A stretch of 34,917 bases of DNA, from contig PJAB01000198.1 of the NCBI GenBank assembly GCA_002887195.1, forward strand, positions 1-34,917, written 5' to 3'. A program made the position numbers and the translations under genes. Shown in pieces: positions 16,870-27,200 of the stretch (its first letter is position 1; every line of letters begins with the position of its first letter). The stretch is from Chrysochromulina parva. Lineage: Eukaryota; Haptophyta; Prymnesiales; Chrysochromulinaceae. The notes beneath the pieces were generated by a model. It searched no databases and was not told the origin of the DNA. It was given only the letters and a program-made list of their open reading frames with translations.

Positions 16870-18711
16870 ATGCGCACCCACAGGCGCTTGCAGCAAGATG
16901 AACTAGGCGCAGTCTCATCAAAACCTGATGCACCTTCTGCACTCGAGGATGAGGACTTCGTTGGACCGGCCAACAACTCCACGGCCACGAGATTGCTTAT
17001 GAAGGCCGGAGCGGCTCTTTGCTTCGTCGGCGCGTCTGCATTGGTGCTGCAGCTTGCACTCATGCTAGACCTCAACGCTGACGTTCCTCGACATCACGAA
17101 GCCGTGCCACCGGACTTCCCGCCGCAAATGCCGGTTGCCTCACCTATGGGAAGCCTGGATATGGACGCCGATGCGGACGGCTTCACGGACGATGGCAGGG
17201 CGGCCAAGTCGGACCAGCCCAAGCGTTCGGTGTGGCGCCCACAATGGAAGCCGCCGAACGGGCATCAGCTGTTGCCGCAAGACTCCTCGCCTCCTCCATC
17301 TCGTCCTCCAGCTCGACCTCCAGTAGTCCCGCCCTCGCCTACACCGGCACCACCGCCTCCACATCCCATGCTGCCCCCAACCTTGCCCCCCTCGATGCCA
17401 GTGCTGCCACCAGCCATGCCCGCGCCTCCGTACCACCGCTGCCGGATGCACTGCTCGGACCACGTGCCCATGCCCATCATATCCGCTGCAGCTCTGCCTG
17501 AGAGCCAAGCTGTCGACAGGAAGTTCGGCGAGTGGACTTCCGGAAGTGGCAACTGCGTCGATGGTAGCCGGATGACCTTCTGCCTCCTCGAGGGGCGCGA
17601 GGCGGCGGCGCAGGGTCAGAAGGCATGGCTCTCTGCTCATGTACAGTTACCGGTGGACAGCCCCGAGCGAGGAGGAGGAGTCCACTCCGTAGCTATCACC
17701 ATCTACAAGCCTTGGGACAGCGGGGACTTCTTTGCCCCGTTCGAGGTCTGGCTTGGTGACTCTATGGGGGACCAGAAGCACCGATGCAATACGTCACACG
17801 TGGAGCCGTCGCATACGGGCGCGCCTGCATTCGTCGGGTGCCGTCACATCACAACTGGAGTCCTGGCGATAGCGCAGCACAGATTCGTCACCGTGGTGCA
17901 AATCGGCCCACCCCGGCGGTGGCAAGTGAGTGAGCTCGAAGTCTTTGCACCTGCACCGCCGGCCATGCATCGGCCGTTGGCCCAACACTCTGACGCCGAC
18001 TCCGACGTCCCAGAGACGGTTGCCCCAGGCGAGGTCCTGCGGCGCATCGCATGGCGCTTCGAGCGCGGCGTGCCGAGTGACATTCTGGGCGAGGCGGGCG
18101 TGCTCGTGCACGTGCACGACGGGAACGAGGACGTGGCGCGCCCGTGGCTGCTATGCGAGACGTCTCTCGAATGCTCCACCGGCTCCGTCGACGCGTGGAG
18201 TGCCTCCGTCATTAGCCGCAAGGTGCCTTGGCTCTATGAGGAGACGAAGAACGGTGGCGGCTTCATCATCCACCCATCCGTAGAGATCCTGTGTGCGTAC
18301 CCATCAGACGTAGGCACGCTCGGATCAGCCCAAAGGCCCGGGGCTTGCTCAGGGCTCCTCTCGCATGGCTTTGTTTGGAGTACCCTCGGGGCAGCCCTCC
18401 GCCCGCAGTACGATGGCAGCTGGCGCCGCCAATGGCACGGCATGGCCCAGTACAATGAGGTTCTTGTCGGTGCCTCCTACTGGCGGGAACACATGCCCTG
18501 GGCTCTGGAGGCCTTCCTGTGCACCTTCCCGTGCCACGCCAGCAGCACCGTGCGCCAGCAGCACGCAGCCTTCTTGGCGTACTACCAGCTGACGCGCGAT
18601 GAGGTGCCGCTTCTGCAGTACCGCTGCGGGTCTCAAGACTCTTCATGGGACAGCGGCCGCGGTGGCTCCACGCGCGAGGCCGGCGCATGTTTTGAGGAGG
18701 TCGCGTGGTGA
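16870..18711 (+). CDS. Type II membrane protein with a discoidin-like domain
   Basis: 613 aa, no intron, from ATG 16870. The frame is open upstream to a TTG only. A short cytoplasmic head (MRTHRRLQQDELG) precedes one membrane segment at about residues 44-66, then a Pro-rich stalk at about 150-215. Residues about 245-375 look like an F5/8-type-C or fucolectin beta-sandwich. Evidence is ASVHSVAIT-type strand spacing around GVHSVAITIYKP, then FEVWLGDS, paired Cys (HRCNTS and VGCRHI), and a closing WQVSELEVF. Such domains bind glycans. The last 200 residues are ordered and Cys-containing (ILCAYPSDVG, AFLCTFPCHA, LLQYRCG) but of unknown family. The topology suits a Golgi or cell-surface glycan-handling protein, which agrees with the neighbouring sulfotransferase fragment and giant gene. 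Catalysis cannot be claimed. Confidence 0.72.
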   Translation: MRTHRRLQQDELGAVSSKPDAPSALEDEDFVGPANNSTATRLLMKAGAALCFVGASALVLQLALMLDLNADVPRHHEAVPPDFPPQMPVASPMGSLDMDADADGFTDDGRAAKSDQPKRSVWRPQWKPPNGHQLLPQDSSPPPSRPPARPPVVPPSPTPAPPPPHPMLPPTLPPSMPVLPPAMPAPPYHRCRMHCSDHVPMPIISAAALPESQAVDRKFGEWTSGSGNCVDGSRMTFCLLEGREAAAQGQKAWLSAHVQLPVDSPERGGGVHSVAITIYKPWDSGDFFAPFEVWLGDSMGDQKHRCNTSHVEPSHTGAPAFVGCRHITTGVLAIAQHRFVTVVQIGPPRRWQVSELEVFAPAPPAMHRPLAQHSDADSDVPETVAPGEVLRRIAWRFERGVPSDILGEAGVLVHVHDGNEDVARPWLLCETSLECSTGSVDAWSASVISRKVPWLYEETKNGGGFIIHPSVEILCAYPSDVGTLGSAQRPGACSGLLSHGFVWSTLGAALRPQYDGSWRRQWHGMAQYNEVLVGASYWREHMPWALEAFLCTFPCHASSTVRQQHAAFLAYYQLTRDEVPLLQYRCGSQDSSWDSGRGGSTREAGACFEEVAW

Positions 18712-19087
18712 GAGAGAAATAGAAAACAGACGCTGATGACAATGCTGTACGGGTAAGTAAGACTCTGTGCGAGTGGCGAGCAGACTAGAGGCTTTCAAGT
18801 CGCACTTTCATACCACACCCAGGACTGGGTACGGCCTCAAAAAGGAATCACAGCCCAGGCGTCCTCCAAACTTGCTGCATCGTGTGCTCTGAACTGGACG
18901 GCATAGGTGCCCAAGTTGCAGCCAGCAGAGCAAGGCGCCCCGCCTGTGTTTGTAAGCAACGGAGCCGAGGCAGGTGTGGGCATGCGTGGCATGCGGTCAC
19001 ACGATCCTTGCCTTGCCTTGCCTTGCCTTGCCTTGCCTTGCCTTGCCTTGCCTTGCCTTGCCTTGCCTTGCCTTGCCGTGGCGTCTC
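18712..19087. other. Convergent intergenic region
   Basis: 3' regions of the membrane-protein gene (+) and the aminopeptidase gene (-). The main content is the (CCTTG) array described separately. No gene is supported. The open frames across the array are repeat translations (ARQGK and LPCLA series). Confidence 0.5.
19006..19075. repeat. (CCTTG)14 microsatellite
   Basis: Fourteen perfect pentamers followed by one CCGTG variant. In the sense of the aminopeptidase gene it reads (CAAGG)14 and begins 12 bases after that gene's stop codon, so it should be in the 3' UTR. Perfect copies imply recent expansion and likely length polymorphism. Confidence 0.95.
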
Positions 19088-20517
19088 TCATTTCTTTGGC
19101 TTCTTCTTGGGCGCAGCCTGGGTGCTAAACCCCCTCGCGGCCGATTTCGTGGCCGACGGCGGGCGCGCAGGCGCGGCAGCGGAACCAGCAGCCTGGTCAG
19201 GCGCGGCGGATGAAACTGCAGCCGAAACGGTCGAGCTCACCGGCGCGCTGCCCTGGACGCCTGTGTAGCTGGGCTTGCCATCGAGCTCCCAAAAGAAGGG
19301 ATTGGACGTGGGCAAGCGGCCGGTGAAGGCCTCCACGCCCGTCTCCGTGATCAGGAGCGTATGCTCGAACTGTGCCGACCGTTTGCCGTCACGCCTGCCC
19401 ACCCACGCACGCGAACTCGGCACATGTTAGAGGAGTCGTAATCAGAGGTCATTAGAGGAGTCGTCCGGTCGCAATCGTATTTGCTTGCGCTCGCGTCGCG
19501 GGATGAGGCGGCGCGGCGTGCTCACGTGGTGGCCGTCCACTGATCGTTCCACATCACGTGCTGCGAGGTGCCCTCGCAGATCATCGGCTCGATCGTGAAC
19601 ACATTGCCGACCTGCATCCGACCTGGCTCGCTGTTGCGCACATGAAGGATGTTGGGGCTCGTGTGAAAGACTTTTCCAATGCCGTGTCCACAAAAGTCGC
19701 GATTGGATGAGTAACCGTACCTGCGGGCGGCGGCGGGCGATGTGGGGGACGATGAGGGTGGGGGGGCATCCTGCGCGTCCGCTGTGGGACACTCCGTGCG
19801 CGCGACGCACGGTTTGACGAAGTCCTCAATAATCTTGCCGATGCCGCTGAAGGGCTGGCCCGGCTTGCAGTACTCGATGGCTGCCTGCCAGCAGTCGTGT
19901 GTGACTTTGACGAGCTGCCGCCCCGCCTCGTCCACGTTGCCCACCAAGAACGTCTCCGAGCAGTCACCATGGTAGCCGCCAATGTAGCATGTGATGTCGA
20001 TGTTGACGATGTCGCCGTCCTTCAGAACGGTCGAATCCGGAATCCCATGGCAGATGACCTCGTTGATAGACGTGCAGCATGATTTGGGGAAATTATGGTA
20101 GTTGAGCGGGCTCGGATAGGCGCCACGCGCGATCGTCTCACGCGTCACAAGCTCGTCGATCGCGTCGGTCGTCATGCCTGGGGCCACCATCCGCCCGGCT
20201 GCATCCAGCACCTCACGAGCCACGCGGCCAGCGATACGCATGCCCGCAATGTCCTCGGCCGTCTTCACCTCCACCTGCCAGGGGAGCAAGGACCCCTTGG
20301 CTTTCGGGCGCCCGTCATCCGCATAGTCTGGTCGCAGAATCGTGCTCGGGATCTTCCGCATCGGCGATTGCTTCCCGGGTCGCACGCTGCCCGTATAGGG
20401 GAACGTATCAATCATGTAAGGAGCCACAGCGACCCGCAGCGAGCCCACCGACGGCAAGGCAGCCCGCCCGCCACGAGCAACGCTGCCAACCAGCGCGCTG
20501 AAAAGGGCCGTCATCAT
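19088..20517 (-). CDS. METAP1: Methionine aminopeptidase, type 1
   Basis: Exon 1 is 20517-19526 and exon 2 is 19394-19088 (phase 2), giving 432 aa. It removes the initiator Met from nascent proteins. All five metal ligands are present: D174 (NID), D185 (YHGD), H278 (CGHG), E310 (TIEP) and E341 (QFEH). H157 (CHGIP) is also kept. The stretches [20 protein letters not shown] and [15 protein letters not shown] fit eukaryotic MetAP1 closely, and the latter confirms the splice. The linker [10 protein letters not shown]...LRPDYAD is that of cytosolic MetAP1, but the usual Cys-rich zinc-finger N-terminus is absent. It is replaced by a hydrophobic/Arg leader ([20 protein letters not shown]) that looks like an organelle transit peptide. 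An Ala/Pro/Ser insertion of about 25 residues sits at 241-265. The tail is Ala-rich and ends KKKPKK. Confidence 0.92.
19395..19525 (-). repeat. Aminopeptidase intron with decamer remnant
   Basis: A 131-base intron from ACCAC/GTGAGC to GGGCAG/GCGTGA. Internally it contains CTCTAATGACCTCTGATTA, one to two of the 10-bp units seen in the introner-like introns. It has neither the TCATCAG module nor a target duplication. It may be an old member or a chance match. Confidence 0.6.
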
Positions 20518-21246
20518 CTATCTCGCTCCGTGCGGGCGACGCCCGTATTCACGTTCATGTGAATACCGGTACCAGTACACACAACTATGGGGTCATGTAA
20601 GGTGTGTGTATTCTGAGCGGGCAGTAACAGTGCCGTAGCACCGGTTGTCGCGTCTGTCGTGTTAACGTTCACACAACACGTACCGGTACGCAGCACAACA
20701 AAACGGCTCGCAGATCACCGGTTGCTCTAACCTTTACCCGCTTAACGCTTCCCAGAGCGTGTCTAAGATTCGGTTGCTGGTCTTCACTGTGTCCAGTTTC
20801 ACTGTTAACAAGTAAGCCCAAACGTTCACGCCGCATCCTCGCACCTCGGCAAGACGAACGCCCGGAATGGGGGGGTGGCGCTGATGGTTCGAGAATGTGC
20901 TAAGCCATGGTGCGGCCAGCCGGACACCCAGCCTTGCAACTTCCCCAGCACATCTGGTGGAATCGCAGTATCGCACCGCGCTGCTCCACGCCACTGCACC
21001 ACGTCGCACATTCGCACATTCGGTGTGCTCCTCATTGAAAGTGCCCGCACTGCTGGCCCGTGGCCGTTGTGCTGCTGCTGGCCCCGTTGCCACATGAAGA
21101 TGACGACCACGTTGCGAGTTTCGTCATGTCACTTCACTTGGTCGTGTATGAAATCAAATACATCCGGAATATGCATGAACGTCCATGAAAACGACTCAAA
21201 CAGCGCTGAGCGCACAACACACACAAGTTACAACAAAGTCTTGACG
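20518..21246. promoter_or_regulatory. Aminopeptidase 5' region and giant-gene 3' region
   Basis: About 0.73 kb. Next to the aminopeptidase start the DNA is AT-richer. It holds two TACCGGTA palindromes (20564-20571, and within the 12-base palindrome CGTACCGGTACG at 20679-20690), each near TTCAC/GTGAA-type sequence. These are plausible but untested regulator sites. The remainder is the 3' flank of the giant gene. The open frames there have no motif and no support. Confidence 0.35.
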
Positions 21247-24200
21247 CTACCTTCCCGCGCGGGCCTCGAGTTCGGTGGCGGCGACGGGTGCGTCGTCGCC
21301 ATCTGGCATGAGCGCATGTGATTGCTTCCACAGCCATGTCGACTTCCGCCGGCTAGGCCGTCTCGCGTGCGCCAACAGGCCTGCAGCGTCACCCGAGGAC
21401 GGCTTGACTGACAACGCTGTGATTGTCCTTGTCATCGTCGTTGTCGAAGTCGAGCGGACAGCGTCGGGGATGAGACCGTCAATAAAGGGTTCTTGCCAGC
21501 CGTCGCCACTGCCGGATTCTGGAGTTGGGTCCTCGACGGGCTCGGGGGAGGGCTCGGGGGAGGGTTCTAGGGCCATCTTGTGGTCAGGCGCAGTGCTGAT
21601 CAGACTCGAGCCGCGATCGAACTTGGGCGCTGGGCAGCCGCACGACGCAGCGCACTTGGCGTGCATGAACTCGATCAGTTTCTTGCACTCCCCTTGTTTG
21701 GCCCACTCCGCGCACGGCACGTCCGTGCTGTCGTGTCCCCAGTGGCATGGTGCACTGGTGGCGAGGATTGAAGGTGCGGGGGTCGCGGGAAGCACGTGGT
21801 GATCTTCAACGGCGAGCTGCACGGGGTCTACTAATGACTCGTCGTAACTCCCCTCCACCACTTCGAGGCTGTCAAAGAGCGTCGGCTTTTGAGCGCAGTC
21901 GGCAGCCGTCCAACTGACACATTGGCTCATGTCGCGCAGCCAAACGTCGGCACCGTTAGGCCCGCTACCGTCGCCGCGGGCGAACCGTCCGTCGTCGATA
22001 GGGAAGGTGAGCTCCCGCCAGCGCGATGTGCCTTTAGTGTCGACCACCCATCCTCGTGGGCCGTCCAACGAATCATAACCCACGTAAAACTGGCCGACGG
22101 CGTTATCGAGGAACACGAGGCGCAGAGTCAGGTGAACTCGTGGTGCGGTCAGCGGCAGCCCACCCCACAGCCCCTGGTCCAGCACTAGCTCGACAGTCGA
22201 TTGCGGGTTCGCAAAGCCGCGCGAGTAGCGGCCGTACATCTGGTCCTCGGGGCCCTGCCACCAGTAGCCTACGCTTCCAGTGGTGTCCCGGCGTTGCATG
22301 AACATGCCATAGTCGCTCCGCCAAACATCCAGGTTGACGTCGTTGGTGCCATTGCCATGCGCGAGCGCTATCTTGCCAGCGTCGGTTGACTCGTCGATCT
22401 CGATGCGGCAGCCGTTCGTTGCGAAGGAGTCGCAGATGGTACGTTGCCGACTCGCGAGCAACTCTTTGCTCTCCGGTGACTGGGATGCGCGTAAGGACAT
22501 TGTTCGCCAGTTTTCGGGTAGCGCGCCGAACTCTGGCTCGGGAAAGCGCTCATTGTCGAGCGTGTCTAGGCCATCCCGGAAGCCAACCCAGGCCCCCGGA
22601 GACTGCCAGCTCCAGCGGACACCACTGTAGCGGTTCAGAAACCTCCAGACGCCATCAAAGCCCGTTCCCGTCAGCTGCTGCTTTGCAACCGTGAGCGGAA
22701 TGTTCCAGTAGTCGATGCGAGTCGTGAGCGCCCACATGGCAACAGCATACAAATGCCAGTTCTGCATCAGGCAGCTTGGCGCGACCGGCTCCGCGCCAAG
22801 CTGTCCGCGGCTGCCCTCCTCGCCAGTCCAGCACCAGTACTTGTCAAGGTCAGCGCGGGCGCGCACTGGTCCATCCTCCGTCACCCGGTAGGTCTTGAGG
22901 ATTGAGTGGGCGACGCGCGTGCGCTCGCCTGACAGCCCGGCGCCTTCACCCTCTTTATTGCGCATCAGCCATGTGCCGGGCGCATTAGTATCAATCCATT
23001 CGTTGGTGAACATCTGCGCGTCTTCCATCCGCTTCGCTGTCTGACCTGCAGTATTAAATCCGTTTGCGAGGTTCACCCATGTTTTTACATCGTCACTCGT
23101 CACCATCAACCGCAGCCCGGCGTCTTCGCGATGCGACGCGTAGACGTCGTTAAAGAGACATGCGGTCACATCCTGAGCATACTTCTCGAACGCCGGCCGC
23201 CGCGACACGATCAGACCCCTGACGGTAGCACCGCTGGGGCACCAGAACTGATCCAAAGACGAATTGCGGGGCGGAGCGAACGCATCGAATTCGCAGCTGC
23301 CGCAACGATTCCAGCTCGCATCCACGGGCGTTGATCGACCCTGAGAATCCGTCCAGACATAGTCCGCCTCGGTTCGAATTGGGTGGAAGTAGACTGGCGT
23401 GTTCTGAACACCGGTGCCGATGGACGCTTGCAAGTAAAGAAGCCTCAGCTGGCTGTTGATGACGCGCATATCATCGAGCTTAGCCGCGAGCGCCATGTGC
23501 GCGCGCTTGTAGCGAGCCAGGTAAGTGACATCGTGGAAGTTGGGCACAGCAAACGCGGTTTCATTGCACGTGGCCTCGTCGACTCTACCGTCGGATACCA
23601 CATATCGCCGGTGTCCGCATACCTCGGCGTACTTGGTCACATTGAACGGCGACTCAAAGAGCCATTGAGGGTAGTAGTTTGGACCCGAGAGGAAGGTGAT
23701 CCCCACTGCGAACGGCACGCTCCTCTTCGTAATATCGAGCAGCAGCGAGTCGAAAGCGGCCCAGTTGAACTTGTCGGGACTCGGCTCAAACTCCGACCAT
23801 CTGACAACGAGGTTGACATTGCGCCACATCGAGCGGTTTTCCGCTGCCTTGACGGTACCGATAGGGTCCGTACCATACACTGAGAGCCCTGTGCCAAGCC
23901 CATCCAAGGACCAAACACTCGAGTCCTCTGCGTTGTTATGTTCTCCTAGGCATAGCGATCCGCAGCCCTGGCACTCGGGACGTGAGCCGCAGCCAGTCGA
24001 CATAACGAGGCACGACTCCGGATCGCACGTCGAGAGGAGAGCGACCTCCGCTTTGGCTTCTGCGCTGGTGACAGAGCTTTTCTCGCCGCACGTTGGTTTC
24101 GCTGTCTCCGCTGCCACCCGCTTCACAGCATATTCCGTGTGGTATTCCCACACCGCGGCCCCATCCCATGGCGGTATGATCGTTGACGGCGGCTCAACAG

Positions 24201-27200
24201 CGGGTGGCGGCGGCGGCGGGCCGCAATGGTAGATGGCCGCCTGCTCCATGAGCTTGGATTTGGTCATCGAGTTGAAGATGAGCTCACGAGATTCGCGTGA
24301 CAGAAGCTCGTTGGCCGAGGAGCTGTCGAAGCTGCTCTCGGCATCCATCGGCCGGAGCTTCTTGAAGCGCCAGTTCATTCCCTGGTGGGCGACTCCGTTC
24401 CACGGTACGGGCACGCCCAGCATGTGGTCGATCAGGCAGAGCGTCTCGCGCATAAGGCTCAGATGCCCGATGAGAGCGAGACCCACGTCTGCAGTGGCAT
24501 TTGGACAGTGACGGAAGAGCACCTCGTTCTCTTGCCCGTCGGTAGCTGCAAAGGGTGCGCACGATTCGAGAGGATGCTCAGCATGAAGCTGCTCATGAAC
24601 CTCCTGGATGGGGACATTCGCCCAGGCAAAGTTCAATTTGTAAAGGGGTCTGAGCTGGAAGCTGTCCATCTTCGGGTCGCGGCAGTTTTGGTCCTTTATG
24701 CACTCAGCTGTGGCAACTGGCGCAAAGTCCTCCGTCTCATGTGAATGGTTTGTCAACCAAGCCACTTGCGCCATCTCAGGGTCGATGTCCTTCGCAGCCC
24801 ACGTTGCGAAGTCCACATACGGGCGTGCGACAGTCTTTCCGGCATCGAGGTCAGCTTGGTCGTGGCCGTGCGCCTCTGGCCCGATCATCTCGTGGAAGAA
24901 CGACACGCGATGAGGGAGGATATCACGCATCATGAAGATGACTTCGATCTTCCTGTCTGCTAGTTTGGACCGACGAATGACGTCCATAAACGAGCGCACC
25001 TGCATGTGGCTGAATGCGATGAGACAGTTTCGTCGCATGGCCACCTCATCTTCTGCCCTCCTGAAGATGGATACGTTGAATGCGCCCGAGCGCTCCGACC
25101 CGGGCACCTTGTACTGTCGAGGGAGCTGCATGAGATAGTCGCTGAGCGTAGTCCCGCCAGTCTTCGGCACGTGGTGGAAGTAGTAGAGTGGATAGTCTGA
25201 AGGCGAGCTGCCGGTGAATGGTTTCCTTGGGAGCGCCACCGCCGTGGGCGTGGGGTTCTCAACCGTGTCTGAGATGTCATCGCCCGAAAACGTGTTGACC
25301 GAGGTCGCGCCGCCGATTGAATCTTTGACAATAGTGCTGCTCCTGTATGTGAGCGGTCCAGCACCGTATTTTGGTGTTAGCAGGGCCGCCTCTGTTGGCT
25401 CCTCCAAGCACCCATACTCCTCCGCAAAGGCTTCAAAGGTATCCAGAGCGCGAGCGACGTAGTAAAACTCTCTCGGCTCCATGGCAAGCATGGCGGCGGC
25501 AATGTCCTCGTCGACGTGCGCGAGGAGCTTTGACGGAACGGTGCTGCTCGCGCTATCCACGGCGGTCTCATACTGCAGCCACGGAATCGGCAGCGAGGTC
25601 GAGTGCGCAAACACGCACAAGCTCCGGCGTACATTCTGCGCGTCTCCAACGGGACCCACATACACTGAGGCAGCGGGGGCGATGTTATCAACATCTACAC
25701 CGGACGCAACAGCGGATGCGTTGCGAGCTTTCCAGACGTCGTCGATGGGGAGCTCGCGAAGAGTGGCATTCAAGCCGTACATGTACTCAAGCTGAGCATC
25801 GCGTGGGTACTCGCCGCTCTGCATCCACGAATGCAGCATCGCTTTCACGAACGTCGACGACGACCTTTCGGCCATGTGGCGACGTGCATCGTCGCTGTAG
25901 AAGAGCTGGACGCGATGAGCGAGGACGTCGCGCATGAGGCCCAGGAGCACCACAGGTCGGCTCGTAGCAGCGCGCACTTTGTGCACCCACGTGGCGTCAT
26001 CGACCTGACCAAACGCGATGAGCGCGTGGGTCCGAGCGTCGACTTCTTCGTCGAACTCGTCTTTGAAGACACGTGCGTTGAATGCCGTCGACGCGCTCGA
26101 GCCGGGAACAATGTACTGCTCAGGAAGCTTTGCGAGGTACTTGGCAATCTCGTTGCCGTCGGCATGCACCTCCCACGCGAAGCAGTAGATCGGCTGGATA
26201 AAGGTAGCGAACCCAGCGTGGATCAGACCGGCGGAAAGCTGTTCGGCGTTAGCAACACCCAGCCATCGAGAGGAGCGCGACGTGCGACCATGTTCTACAT
26301 CGGCAGCGGCCAGCTCGAGCACGGTGCCGCGGCGAATGGTACGGCGAGTGAATCCGTGGAAACCGTATCCAGCCCCGCTCGGAGCGCGGGGAGCGCGTGA
26401 ACCATCATCCGGAGATCCCTCTGATCCTGGCGATCCTGATGGCGGAGGCGATCGTCGCCTCGCACCATTCTCGTCTTCATCACCTTCTTCGCCTTCACCG
26501 CCGCCAGCGACAGGCTTTTTCCGTCCTCCATTCACGTCGCCTTCTTCGCCCGCTCCGCCTTCTCCAACGGGACAGGGCTTGCCTGGTTTGGGTATGCACT
26601 TTTTCCGGTTTCCATTCTCGTCGTAGGTATAGGTGTCGCCTTCTTCTCCGGCGCCGGCGGCGGGACAAGGAATGATTTTTCCTTTCTTGTCTTTGCACTT
26701 TTTCTTTCCGCCACCGTTCTCGTCGTAGGAATAGGTGTCGCCTTCTTCTCCTTCTCCGGCGGCGGGACAGGGAATGATTTTTCCTTTCTTGTCTCTGCAC
26801 TTTTTCTTTCCGCCACCACCTGCTTCATCGCCGTAAGAATAGGTGTCGCCTTCTTCTCCTTCTCCGGCGGCGGGGCAGGGAATGACTTTTCCTTTCTTGT
26901 CTCTGCACTTTTTCTTTCCACCACCACCACCTGCTTCGTCGCCGTAAGAATAGGTGTCGCCGTCTTCTCCGGCCTTACAGGGCTGACCTTTCTTACATTT
27001 CTTTCTTCCACCACCATTCTCGTCGTCGTCGTCATAAGAATAGGTTTTGCCTGCCGGGGGGGCTCTCCAGCCTGCAGGTGGAGGGCCGACTTTCGTAGGG
27101 TCATATTTGGGGTCAAAGTTCGGGCCAGGGACATACTTGCCAGTAACTGGATCGATACCGCCGCCGGCTTGCATCCTGAGGCACGCTTGATCCCAAGGTT

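Noticed and set aside
20886..20901. GGTTCGAGA resembling a tRNA T-loop
   Set aside because: No flanking stem, acceptor or anticodon arm can be drawn around it.
20875..21321. 148-codon plus-strand frame after the giant gene
   Set aside because: It runs into the antisense of the giant gene's C-terminus and has no recognisable feature.
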